From Lachnospiraceae bacterium RM5 (GTDB lineage: Bacteria; Bacillota; Clostridia; Lachnospirales; Lachnospiraceae), in contig FOFK01000008.1 in NCBI GenBank assembly GCA_900110975.1, positions 1 to 53,264 on the forward strand: a stretch of 53,264 bases of DNA, written 5' to 3'. Both the position numbers and the translations under genes were made by a program. The notes under the pieces are model-generated. The model was not told the origin of the DNA, searched no databases, and was given only the letters and a program-made list of their open reading frames with translations. Of the stretch, positions 17,003 to 24,693 are shown in pieces (position 1 is the first letter of the stretch; every line of letters starts with the position of its first letter).

Positions 17003-17848
17003 GTGGAAAAAATATTATACGTCACAGATTTGGACGGCACATTATTAAATAAAAGGGAAAGTGTCAGTTCGTTTAGTATTCAGACAATTAACAATCTTGT
17101 TGAAAAGGGGATGCTTTTTACATATGCCACAGCCAGATCATTAGTATCTGCATCCAAGGCTACTAAAGGATTGTCTACAAATATTCCAATTATTGCATAT
17201 AATGGAGCATTTATTTTCCGCCCATCAACCGGTGAGATTATTTCTAAAGAGGATTTTAATGAGGAAGAAAGAGACCGGGTGAAAGAAATTTTAAACCGGT
17301 ATAATATTAGTCCGTTAGTGTATTCTTTTATGGATGGCGTTGAAAAAGTATCATGGATTCCGGAAAATGAAAATGAAGGAATCAGGGTATATTTAAGCAA
17401 GAGACAGGGAGATAAGCGTTTTCGTGCTGTGAAAGATGTGGAAGAACTTTATGAGGGGGACACATTCTATTTTACATGTATTGGGGAAAAAGATGAGCTT
17501 CAGCCGGTTTATGATATTTTTTCAAAGGATAGCAGGTATTGCTGCATAATTCAGCAGGATTTATATAGACCTGAATATTGGTGTGAAATTATGCCCGTTA
17601 CTGCAACTAAGGCAAATGCAATTAAAAAACTGAAAGGAATGTGGGGATGTAGTAAGGTGATTTCTTTTGGAGATGGCTTTAACGATATTCCTATGTTTGA
17701 AATATCTGATGAATGTTATGCTGTGGAGAATGCAGTGGATGAGCTTAAAGCTGTTGCTACAGGGGTTTTAAAAAGTAATGAGGACGATGGCGTTGCAAAG
17801 TGGCTTATGTATAATCTTAAAAAAGAACTAAAGGAAACAAACAGTTAA
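17003..17848 (+). CDS. HAD-superfamily phosphatase, Cof type
   Basis: 281 residues. I place the start at the GTG (17003), because AAAAGGAG lies 7 bp before it; the ATG at 16982 lies inside the previous gene and lacks an SD. Motif I is DLDGTLL with the nucleophilic Asp, motif II sits in YATAR, and motif IV is GDGFNDIPMF, the Cof/YbjI-type layout with a C2 cap between. These enzymes dephosphorylate sugar phosphates, nucleotides or cofactors such as FMN and PLP; the substrate is not evident. The end overlaps no other gene, and I see no clear terminator after it. Confidence 0.85.
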   Translation: MEKILYVTDLDGTLLNKRESVSSFSIQTINNLVEKGMLFTYATARSLVSASKATKGLSTNIPIIAYNGAFIFRPSTGEIISKEDFNEEERDRVKEILNRYNISPLVYSFMDGVEKVSWIPENENEGIRVYLSKRQGDKRFRAVKDVEELYEGDTFYFTCIGEKDELQPVYDIFSKDSRYCCIIQQDLYRPEYWCEIMPVTATKANAIKKLKGMWGCSKVISFGDGFNDIPMFEISDECYAVENAVDELKAVATGVLKSNEDDGVAKWLMYNLKKELKETNS

Positions 17849-17982
17849 AATGATAAAAGTTTATTGTAAAATCAACTAAAAATTTCTTTAATAGTTCAAT
17901 TTTATAGGTAAAAACATAGAAAACTATTTAGAAAAGCAATGGTTTCTTGAATTTTAAAGATAAATATGGTACCCTCTTAAAG

Positions 17983-17994
17983 GTAAACGTTTAC
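17983..17994 (+). promoter_or_regulatory. LacI/CcpA-type operator palindrome
   Basis: GTAAACGTTTAC is a perfect 12-bp palindrome 37 bp before the start of the secreted CBM-like protein. Its central CG with flanking AA/TT fits LacI-family operators, and the extended TGTAAACGTTTACC matches the CcpA cre pattern at all but the last base. A TTGAAT lies 30 bp upstream, but the matching -10 is unclear. Control by sugar status is likely (inference). Confidence 0.65.
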
Positions 17995-18031
17995 AGAAAA
18001 AATTAAAAATAACAAGAATGGAGAGACTATA

Positions 18032-18484
18032 ATGAAAACATTAAAGAAAACATTAGCAGTTTTAGTTGCAGTAGTTGCAGTAGCTGCTGGTATCATTGCT
18101 ACACCAGTTAAAGCACAGGCTTATTGGTGGGATCAGCCAGTTGAATTTGTAAGTGCTGAAGACCTTTATACAACAACTTACATCCACACAGAAAACGGTG
18201 GTGGAGTAGTTCATTACAAAGTTTATGTTGAAGTTGAAAATAGCGCATATAACAAATATATCCATATGTGGTATTGTGATAACCAGAAAGTATGGCAGAA
18301 TTCACCAGCTGCAACATATGTAAGAAACATTGGAAACAACAGAGAATTATGGGTTATCGAAGGATATGTTATTGGAGATGCTCAGTTCGCACTTCATTAT
18401 CAGACAGATACAGGTGTAGATGCTTGGGATAACAATAACGGACAGGATTATAAACTTAGCGAAGTTGGAAAGCCAAGATACTAA
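18032..18484 (+). CDS. Small secreted starch-binding-like (CBM21/25/53-type) protein
   Basis: 150 residues. Residues 1-30 are a classical signal peptide (KTLKKTLAVLVAVVAVAAG, then an AQA-like cleavage site), and the mature protein is about 120 residues and a single domain. VHYKVYVEVENSAYNKYIHMWY gives early beta strands, and the end AQFALHYQTDTG...WDNNNGQDYKL matches the closing motif of CBM21/25/53-type starch-binding modules (FA..Y...G..YWDNNNGQNY). No catalytic or anchoring part is present, so it would be a free, secreted glycan-binding protein. It has its own leader, with a LacI/CcpA-type palindrome, and its own terminator. The link to the pullulanase region 30 kb away is functional inference. 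Confidence 0.65.
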   Translation: MKTLKKTLAVLVAVVAVAAGIIATPVKAQAYWWDQPVEFVSAEDLYTTTYIHTENGGGVVHYKVYVEVENSAYNKYIHMWYCDNQKVWQNSPAATYVRNIGNNRELWVIEGYVIGDAQFALHYQTDTGVDAWDNNNGQDYKLSEVGKPRY

Positions 18485-18527
18485 GATTTATAATTTCTCA
18501 TAAAAATCTATAAGTTAAAATAAAATT

Positions 18528-18578
18528 AACCATAAGGAATGGCAATTTGATATTGCCGGACCTTATGGTTTTTTTTAT
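18528..18578. terminator. Strong bidirectional terminator between convergent genes
   Basis: AACCATAAGG pairs with CCTTATGGTT, with an inner GGCAAT/ATTGCC stem, followed on the + strand by eight T. The minus strand ends in TTAATTTTATTTT, so it can also stop the MerR transcript, whose stop codon lies in the T-run. Confidence 0.85.
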
Positions 18579-19417
18579 TCAATACAAATAAATAAATATT
18601 TAAAATATGTGTGTTTTTTTTCGCAGTCATAAATATTAATAAGGCTTATTATATTTAAGTCTGAGCAAGGCTTTAAATTATTTTTCTTTATAAATCTAAT
18701 CAATTTTTTATATGTTTTTTTAATATCATCTTTTGTATGGTCATGATAACAGCTTACAATTTTTTTTGATGGTAGCGCAAGAAAATTTTTGCCATCATCA
18801 GGATGAATAACAATAGTAATAAGACTGTCATAAGTATAGTTTTCTTTTAAAAGTTTATCGTAAGAAATTGAGGCACCCGTTGGGAAAATAGATATATCAA
18901 AATTTTCGTCAGAACGTGAAAAATGTTTTTGAAGATCTTTTGCTATATCGCTTGAGTGGTGCGCAGATTCTGTTTTTTCTATATCTGTTTTAATAATACT
19001 GATATTATCAAGGATTTCGATAAATGGTGTATGTTTTTTATTATATTCATATTTTTCCAACAGCCACATACTAAGATTCATTGACGAAATTTTATTATGT
19101 AATTTTAAAAGTTCTTTTTGAAATTCCATAAGTTTCAAATCCACAACTTCTTTTATCTTGTTCTTTGAAGAGTCGTGTAATAATTCATTTATTTCTTTTA
19201 AAGAACAACCTGCCTGCTGAAAATTCTTTATAAAATAAAAAGAATTTACCTGGGATGGTGAATAGTAATGATAGCCGTTCGATTTATTTGTATGTGGTAT
19301 TAGCAGGCCGTTTTCATAATAATGTCTTAAAGTATCCCTTGTAGTTCCGCATAACTTGGCAAACTGGCTTACTGTAAGATTATATTCTATGGTATTTTCT
19401 GATTCTAAAATTTCCAA
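18575..19417 (-). CDS. MerR-family regulator, likely controls the fatty-acid operon
   Basis: 280 residues from a TTG (minus strand) with SD AAGGAG 8 bp upstream. The N-terminal winged helix (TVSQFAKLCGTTRDTLRHYYENGLL) and the following wing (GYHYYSPSQVNSFYFI) are typical of MerR. A dimerisation helix spans about 80-125, and residues 150-280 form an effector domain that may be GyrI/BmrR-like. It is divergent from acpP, and the shared 120-bp gap contains a promoter with the 19-bp spacer and internal dyad that MerR proteins untwist. The effector is unknown; an acyl-CoA, acyl-ACP or fatty acid is inference. No cysteine cluster for metals is seen. Confidence 0.8.
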   Translation of the reverse strand: MEILESENTIEYNLTVSQFAKLCGTTRDTLRHYYENGLLIPHTNKSNGYHYYSPSQVNSFYFIKNFQQAGCSLKEINELLHDSSKNKIKEVVDLKLMEFQKELLKLHNKISSMNLSMWLLEKYEYNKKHTPFIEILDNISIIKTDIEKTESAHHSSDIAKDLQKHFSRSDENFDISIFPTGASISYDKLLKENYTYDSLITIVIHPDDGKNFLALPSKKIVSCYHDHTKDDIKKTYKKLIRFIKKNNLKPCSDLNIISLINIYDCEKKHTYFKYLFICIE

Positions 19418-19465
19418 AGTAATTCTCCTTTTGATTTAAGTGTAAAAATATGTAATTTTTAACTC

Positions 19466-19496
19466 TTGACTTGGGGGCTACACCCAGGATTATTAT
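19466..19496 (+). promoter_or_regulatory. MerR-type promoter of the FAS operon (19-bp spacer with dyad)
   Basis: -35 TTGACT (19466-19471) and -10 TATTAT (19491-19496) are separated by 19 bp instead of 17. The spacer and its edge hold the dyad CTTGGGGG-CTA-CACCCAGG, the only GC-rich patch in the gap. MerR-family activators bind such a dyad inside an over-long spacer and twist the DNA to align the two boxes. The divergent merR gene makes it the likely regulator. Confidence 0.75.
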
Positions 19497-19539
19497 ATCA
19501 AAGTCAAATATAAATTTAAAGTGTAAAGGAGCAGAAAAA

Positions 19540-19764
19540 ATGGAAGAAAATAAGAATGTTATAGTAAGAGTTATTGCAGAATATTTAGATAAGGATGAAG
19601 CAGAAATTTCAACAACTGATACTTTCACAGATATCGGTCTTGATTCTCTTGATATTATGGAACTTGTTATGGAGATTCAGGAAGAACTTGATTGCAAGAT
19701 TGAATTATCTCAGGAAATTAATACAATAGAAAAATTAGCAAAATACATTGAAGATAACAAGTAG
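19540..19764 (+). CDS. acpP: Acyl carrier protein
   Basis: 74 residues, acidic, with GLDSLDIMELV; Ser36 of the DSL motif takes the phosphopantetheine arm that carries the growing acyl chain. The ATG at 19540 follows AAAGGAG by 8 bp; the longer frame upstream runs through the promoter and is not used. It is the first gene of the fatty-acid operon, the position acpP also holds after fabH in streptococci. Length and helix pattern are normal for a type II FAS carrier. Confidence 0.95.
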   Translation: MEENKNVIVRVIAEYLDKDEAEISTTDTFTDIGLDSLDIMELVMEIQEELDCKIELSQEINTIEKLAKYIEDNK

Positions 19765-19844
19765 GCAACAAGAAGAAAAAGACAATATGTAGGCAGTAAA
19801 GCCGGGCAAAAAAATAATAAGTAGAAAATAAGTAGGTGAAATAC

Positions 19845-20777
19845 GTGAATAAAAATAATCCTATTTGTGAAATGTTAAATATTAAATATCCTATATTTCA
19901 GGGTGGGATGGCATGGATAGCAGATTGTCATCTTGCTTCTGCTGTTTCAAATGCAGGTGGTTTAGGGCTTATTGCGGCAATGAATTCTGATGGCGAAAAT
20001 CTTCGCAAGCAGATAAGAGAGGCAAAAAAACTTACGAATAAACCATTTGGAGTTAATCTGATGTTAATGAGTCCCTACATAGAAGAAGCAGTAGATGTTG
20101 TATGTGAGGAAAAAGTTCCTATAGTTACAACAGGTGCGGGAAATCCGGCACCTTTCATGGAAAAACTTAAAAATGCGGGAGTGAAAGTCATTCCTGTAGT
20201 TGCAAGTGTAACGCTTGCAAAAATGGTTGAAAAAATGGGTGCAAGTGCAGTTATTGCAGAAGGATGCGAATCCGGTGGACATGTTGGTGAAACAACAACT
20301 ATGGCACTTGTTCCACAGGTTGTGGATGCTATAAATATTCCTGTTATTGCAGCAGGTGGAATTGCAGATGGAAGAGGAATGGCCGCATCATTTATGCTTG
20401 GAGCAAAAGGTATTCAGATGGGCACTGCTTTTCTTGTTTCAAAGGAATGTACGGTTCATAAAAATTATAAAGAAAAGATTTTGAAGGCAAAAGATAGGGA
20501 TACCATAGTAACAGGAAAAACTTTAGGTCATCCTGTGCGCTCAATTAAAAACAGTTTTTCCAGAGATTTTTATACGAAGGAAATTGATGGTCATACAACA
20601 AAAGATGAACTTGAAAATATGGGAAAAGGTTCCCTTTATAGAGCTGCCATTGAAGGTGATATAAAGACAGGTTCATGTATGTGTGGACAGATTTGTGGCA
20701 TGGTAAAAGAAGAAGAAACCTGCAAAGAAATAATAGATAAAATTGTTTTGAAGGCAGATACACTTCTTAAAAGATAA
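19845..20777 (+). CDS. fabK: Enoyl-ACP reductase II (FMN-dependent)
   Basis: 310 residues with the nitronate-monooxygenase/FabK fold: PIFQGGMAWIAD at the start, SNAGGLGLIAA, AEGCESGGHVGE (FMN and substrate region), VIAAGGIADGRG and GAKGIQMGTAFL (phosphate loop). FabK performs the last reduction of each elongation round with NAD(P)H and is insensitive to triclosan, unlike FabI. I take the GTG at 19845, with AGGTGA upstream; a GTG nine bases earlier is possible. FabK next to acpP is the streptococcal order. No FabI or FabL is seen in the operon. Confidence 0.93.
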   Translation: MNKNNPICEMLNIKYPIFQGGMAWIADCHLASAVSNAGGLGLIAAMNSDGENLRKQIREAKKLTNKPFGVNLMLMSPYIEEAVDVVCEEKVPIVTTGAGNPAPFMEKLKNAGVKVIPVVASVTLAKMVEKMGASAVIAEGCESGGHVGETTTMALVPQVVDAINIPVIAAGGIADGRGMAASFMLGAKGIQMGTAFLVSKECTVHKNYKEKILKAKDRDTIVTGKTLGHPVRSIKNSFSRDFYTKEIDGHTTKDELENMGKGSLYRAAIEGDIKTGSCMCGQICGMVKEEETCKEIIDKIVLKADTLLKR

Positions 20778-20798
20778 AGGAAAATAAGCGAGGAAAAG

Positions 20799-21731
20799 AT
20801 GGGTAAAATTGCATTTTTATTTTCAGGACAGGGTAGCCAGTATCCTGGAATGGGAAAAGATTTTTATGAAAATATTCCTCTTATCAAGGAAAAGTTTGAT
20901 AAAGCAGAAGATTTTAGAAATGGTTCTTTAAATCAAATGTTTAACGGGACTAAAGAAGAGTTAAAGATTACAAAAAATACACAGCCTCTTCTTTTTTTGG
21001 AGGATTTTGCAGGGGCATTAGCTTTAAAGGAAAAAAATATTTATCCTGACGTGGTGGCAGGTTTTTCTTTAGGAGAAATTGTAGCCATAACATTTGCAGG
21101 TATTTTGGATTATGAAAGCGGATTTAAGCTTGTGTGCAAAAGAGGAGAACTTATGCAGAAAGCAGCAGAAGTTACTAAAGGCAAAATGATTGCCGTTTTA
21201 AGGGCTGATGCTGATAAGCTTAAAAAAATGTGTATGGATTATAATGTATATCCTGTTAATTATAATTGCCCGGGACAGATTGTGGTTTCCGGAGAAGAAG
21301 AAAATATAGATAAATTTATGGATTATCTTAAAGAAGAGGGAATCAGATGTATTCTTTTAGAAGTATCAGGTTCATTTCATACACCATATATGGAATCTGC
21401 ATCTTCAGGTTTAAATGAAGAATTAAGAAAAAAAGATTATAAGGTTGAAATGCCAAAAATCCCTGTATACTCAAATAAAACCGCATCTATTTACCCTGAT
21501 GATGAAGAAAAAATAATTAATCTTTTATCGGATCAGATTTCAAATCCTGTGAGATGGGAAGATATAATTAAAAAAATGTTTGAAGATGGTGTAGATACAT
21601 TTATTGAGTGCGGACCCGGAAATGTATTATCATCTTTTGTAAAGAAAATTTTAAAGGGCGAAAAAAATATAAAGATTTTAAATGTAGGTGATATGGAATC
21701 TTTAGAATGTGTCCTTAAGGAAATGGAGTAG
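20799..21731 (+). CDS. fabD: Malonyl-CoA:ACP transacylase
   Basis: 310 residues. FLFSGQGSQYPGMG opens the protein; the nucleophile loop is GFSLGE with Ser90, where enterobacterial enzymes have GHSLGE and many Firmicutes GLSLGE, so the Phe is a mild variant. His194 in SGSFHTPYM completes the dyad, and the Arg in CKRGELM would bind the malonyl carboxylate. It moves malonate from CoA to ACP for elongation by FabF. SD GAGGAAAAG precedes the ATG. It is the only acyltransferase of the operon. Confidence 0.93.
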   Translation: MGKIAFLFSGQGSQYPGMGKDFYENIPLIKEKFDKAEDFRNGSLNQMFNGTKEELKITKNTQPLLFLEDFAGALALKEKNIYPDVVAGFSLGEIVAITFAGILDYESGFKLVCKRGELMQKAAEVTKGKMIAVLRADADKLKKMCMDYNVYPVNYNCPGQIVVSGEEENIDKFMDYLKEEGIRCILLEVSGSFHTPYMESASSGLNEELRKKDYKVEMPKIPVYSNKTASIYPDDEEKIINLLSDQISNPVRWEDIIKKMFEDGVDTFIECGPGNVLSSFVKKILKGEKNIKILNVGDMESLECVLKEME

Positions 21732-21734
21732 ATT

Positions 21735-22475
21735 ATGTTAAAAAATAAGGTGGCTGTTATTACAGGCGGTTCAAGAGGTATCGGAAAAGCGATAGCCTTA
21801 GAATATGCAAAAAATCATTGTGATGTTGCATTTATTGCAACATCAGATAATGAAAGTACAAAAAAGACATTAGATGAGCTTAAATCATATGGTATTAAAT
21901 CAAAGTTTTATATCTGCGATGTAAAAGATTATGACAAAGTAAACGAAGTTTCAAAAGAAATTTTAGCTGACTTTGGAAACGTGGATATCCTTGTAAATAA
22001 CGCCGGAATAACAAAAGATAATTTGTTTATGTCATTAGATAAAGATGATATTGACAGCGTTATTGATATAAATCTTAAAGGTACGATATATATGACTAAG
22101 GCATTTATCCGTGCTTTTGTAAAGAAAAAAAGTGGTGTGATTATTAATATCAGTTCCGTTGTTGGAATGATGGGAAATACAGGTCAGGCAAATTATGCGG
22201 CCTCAAAAGCAGGAGTTATTGGATTTACAAAGACCATAGCAAAAGAATATGGGAAAAGAAATATAAGATGTAATGCAATTGCACCGGGATATATAAAAAC
22301 TGATATGACATCCGTGTTATCAGATGATAAAAATGATGAAATTAAAAAAATGATTCCATTATCAAGAATGGGTGATGCTAAAGATATAGCAGGTCTTGCA
22401 CTCTTTCTTGTAAGTGATTATGCATCCTATATAACAGGAGAAGTAATCAAAGTTGATGGTGGAATGTATATTTAG
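21735..22475 (+). CDS. fabG: 3-oxoacyl-ACP reductase
   Basis: 246 residues, classical SDR: TGGSRGIG cofactor loop, NNAGIT, and the catalytic Ser in INISSVVG with Tyr154 and Lys158 in NYAASKAG. The ending SYITGEVIKVDGGMYI is the usual FabG terminus. It reduces the beta-keto group after each condensation, with NADPH. The start lies 3 bp after the fabD stop, and its SD (GGAG) lies inside fabD, so translation is coupled. Confidence 0.95.
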   Translation: MLKNKVAVITGGSRGIGKAIALEYAKNHCDVAFIATSDNESTKKTLDELKSYGIKSKFYICDVKDYDKVNEVSKEILADFGNVDILVNNAGITKDNLFMSLDKDDIDSVIDINLKGTIYMTKAFIRAFVKKKSGVIINISSVVGMMGNTGQANYAASKAGVIGFTKTIAKEYGKRNIRCNAIAPGYIKTDMTSVLSDDKNDEIKKMIPLSRMGDAKDIAGLALFLVSDYASYITGEVIKVDGGMYI

Positions 22476-22538
22476 ATATGACAGTAAAATGCATATATAA
22501 GATAGTTGAAAGTATATATAGACAAGTCAGAGGTGAAT

Positions 22539-23777
22539 ATGAAAAGAGTAGTTGTAACAGGAATGGGTGTTATTTCACCTGTTGGAAATGATTTAGAAAC
22601 TTTCTTTAATAATCTTAAAGAAGGTGTTTGTGGAATTGATAAAATAAAACGTTTTGATGCAAGTGATTTTAAAGTAAATCTTGATGCGGAAGTAAAAGAT
22701 TTTAATCCAAAGGATTATTATGATGCAGTAACTGAAATCAGAAAATCTGATTTATATATGCAATATGCTATGGCAGCATCAAAACAGGCTGTAGAAAACA
22801 GTAAAATTTTAGAGTCAGATATTGATCCAAAAAGATTTGGTGTATATATAGGTTCCGGTATTGGAGGAATTAATACTACAATCCGTGAAACAAGAAAACT
22901 TGATAGTAAAGGTCCTGATTATGTTTCGGCATTTTTTGTGCCAATGATGATAAGCAATATGGCTACAGGTCAGGTATCAATTAAGTTTAAGGCAAAAGGC
23001 CCTACACTTCCTATAGTTACTGCATGTGCAACATCAACACATTCTATTGGTGAAGCATATAGAACTATAAAACATGGTTATGCTGATGCAATAATTGCGG
23101 GCGGAAGTGAGGCTTCAATAAATGAACTTGCAATGGCAGGTTTTATAAATTGCCAGGCTCTTAATCTTAGTGATAATAAGGATGAGGGAAGCCTTCCTTT
23201 TGATAAGAGAAGAAACGGTTTTGTTATGGGTGAAGGTGCAGGAATCCTTATTTTAGAAGAATATGAGCATGCAAAAAAACGTGGTGCAAAGATTTATGCT
23301 GAAATGACAGGTTATGGAAATTCATCAGATGCATATCATATTACAGCACCTGATCCAAATGGTGAGGGCGCAGTGGATGCGATTTTACAGGCTGTAAATG
23401 AGTCGGGAATTACAGGAAATGAAGAAATATATGTAAATGCCCATGGTACAGGCACTCATTTAAATGATGCCATGGAAACAAAAGCTCTCAAAGAAGTGTT
23501 TAAGGAAAATGCATACAAGCTTCATATAAGCTCAACAAAATCCATGACAGGTCATATGATGGGTGCAACAGGTGCAGTTGAGGCTATTGCATCTATCATG
23601 GCTATAAATGAGGGCATTGTTCCTCCTACAATTAATTATAAAGAAAAAGATGAAGAATGCGACCTTGATTATACTGTAAACAAAGCGGTTAAAGCAGATT
23701 TAGAGTATGCAATCAGTACTTCTTTAGGTTTTGGCGGACACAATGGATGTATTGCATTTAAGAAAATTCTTGATTAG
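22539..23777 (+). CDS. fabF: 3-oxoacyl-ACP synthase II
   Basis: 412 residues from the ATG at 22539, preceded by AGAGGTGA; the upstream TTG extension is rejected. The catalytic triad Cys163 (TACATSTHSIG), His302 (NAHGTGT) and His339 (MTGHMMGA) is complete, with the closing motif SLGFGGHNG. It extends acyl-ACP by two carbons from malonyl-ACP. It is the only condensing enzyme of the operon; without a FabH here, the starting condensation must come from elsewhere or from malonyl-ACP decarboxylation. Confidence 0.95.
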   Translation: MKRVVVTGMGVISPVGNDLETFFNNLKEGVCGIDKIKRFDASDFKVNLDAEVKDFNPKDYYDAVTEIRKSDLYMQYAMAASKQAVENSKILESDIDPKRFGVYIGSGIGGINTTIRETRKLDSKGPDYVSAFFVPMMISNMATGQVSIKFKAKGPTLPIVTACATSTHSIGEAYRTIKHGYADAIIAGGSEASINELAMAGFINCQALNLSDNKDEGSLPFDKRRNGFVMGEGAGILILEEYEHAKKRGAKIYAEMTGYGNSSDAYHITAPDPNGEGAVDAILQAVNESGITGNEEIYVNAHGTGTHLNDAMETKALKEVFKENAYKLHISSTKSMTGHMMGATGAVEAIASIMAINEGIVPPTINYKEKDEECDLDYTVNKAVKADLEYAISTSLGFGGHNGCIAFKKILD

Positions 23778-23791
23778 AAAAGGGTGTATAT

Positions 23792-24253
23792 ATGAGTTCT
23801 TTAAAGGATTATAGTGATTTATTTGAAAGATTGGATTTAACAGAAATTTCCGTAAAAGACGGGGATTTTGAATTGGTAATGAAAAAAGAAAAAACTGTAA
23901 ATTCAGGCAGTGTGGGAAATAATGGCAGTGCAGTAAGTGTAGGAAATGCTGAAAGTATAGCAAATACAGTAAATACAGTAAATATAGAAAATATTAAGGA
24001 TGCGGGCACTTCTGAAAAAAATTACCATGAAATAAAAGCTCCCCTTCTTGGAATTTTTTATGATAAAAATTCAGATGAACCATTAATAAGTGTTGGAACG
24101 AAGGTGAAAAAAGGAGATGTATTATGCTCCATTGAAGCTATGAAAATGCTTAATGATGTTGTGTCTGATACAGATGGCGTGATAGAAGAAATTTGTGCTA
24201 AGAATGGTGAGATGGTTGAATTTCACCAGACACTTTTTAAGATAAAGGAATAA
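23792..24253 (+). CDS. accB: Biotin carboxyl carrier protein of acetyl-CoA carboxylase
   Basis: 153 residues. The C-terminal biotinyl domain carries EAMKML with Lys118, the residue biotinylated by BirA, and the thumb region of AccB. The N-terminal 30 residues (LFERLDLTEISVKDGDFELVM) are the usual AccB start, and residues 35-75 form a Ser/Gly/Asn/Val-rich flexible linker (repeats of NTVNTVN type) that lets the biotin swing between AccC and AccA/AccD. SD AAAGGGTG. The position between fabF and fabZ follows the streptococcal order. Confidence 0.94.
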   Translation: MSSLKDYSDLFERLDLTEISVKDGDFELVMKKEKTVNSGSVGNNGSAVSVGNAESIANTVNTVNIENIKDAGTSEKNYHEIKAPLLGIFYDKNSDEPLISVGTKVKKGDVLCSIEAMKMLNDVVSDTDGVIEEICAKNGEMVEFHQTLFKIKE

Positions 24254-24257
24254 GAAA

Positions 24258-24692
24258 ATGAATCGTGAAGAAATAAAAAATATTCTGCCTCACAGGGAGC
24301 CTATGCTTCTTGTTGATGAGGTTGTATTAAATGAAGATAAGAGTGCCACAGGTTACTATAAAGTAAGGGGAGATGAGTTTTTTTTGGAAGGTCATTTCCC
24401 TGAAAACAAGATTGTGCCGGGTGTGATTCTCTGTGAAATAATGGCACAATCTGCATGTGTTATGTTTAAGGAAAAATTAAAAGGGAAAAACGAACTTCCA
24501 TTATACACAGGACTTAATAAAGTCAGGTTTAAAAAAAGTGTTGTGCCTGGAGATTTAATAAGAATTGATACCACACTTTTAAGGGAATGTCATCCGCTTT
24601 ATCATCTTAAAGGCAAAGTAAGTGTTGATGGAAAGTTATGTGCCAGTGGTGAATTTTCTTTTGCAATAATGGAAAAACAGGAGAGTGATTAA
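24258..24692 (+). CDS. fabZ: 3-hydroxyacyl-ACP dehydratase
   Basis: 144 residues, single hot-dog fold. LPHREPMLLVDEV at the start, then the catalytic pair His46 (GHFPEN) and Glu60 (PGVILCEIMAQSA). It removes water from 3-hydroxyacyl-ACP to give the trans-2-enoyl form used by FabK. No FabA or FabM isomerase is in the operon, so how unsaturated acids would be formed is not visible here. It starts 4 bp after accB, and its 3' end overlaps the upstream in-frame GTG of accC. Confidence 0.95.
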   Translation: MNREEIKNILPHREPMLLVDEVVLNEDKSATGYYKVRGDEFFLEGHFPENKIVPGVILCEIMAQSACVMFKEKLKGKNELPLYTGLNKVRFKKSVVPGDLIRIDTTLLRECHPLYHLKGKVSVDGKLCASGEFSFAIMEKQESD

Positions 24693-24693
24693 G

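Noticed and set aside
20799-21731. FabD with GFSLG as an inactive enzyme
   Set aside because: Firmicute FabD proteins vary at this position (GLSLG is common); Ser, His and Arg of the active site are present.
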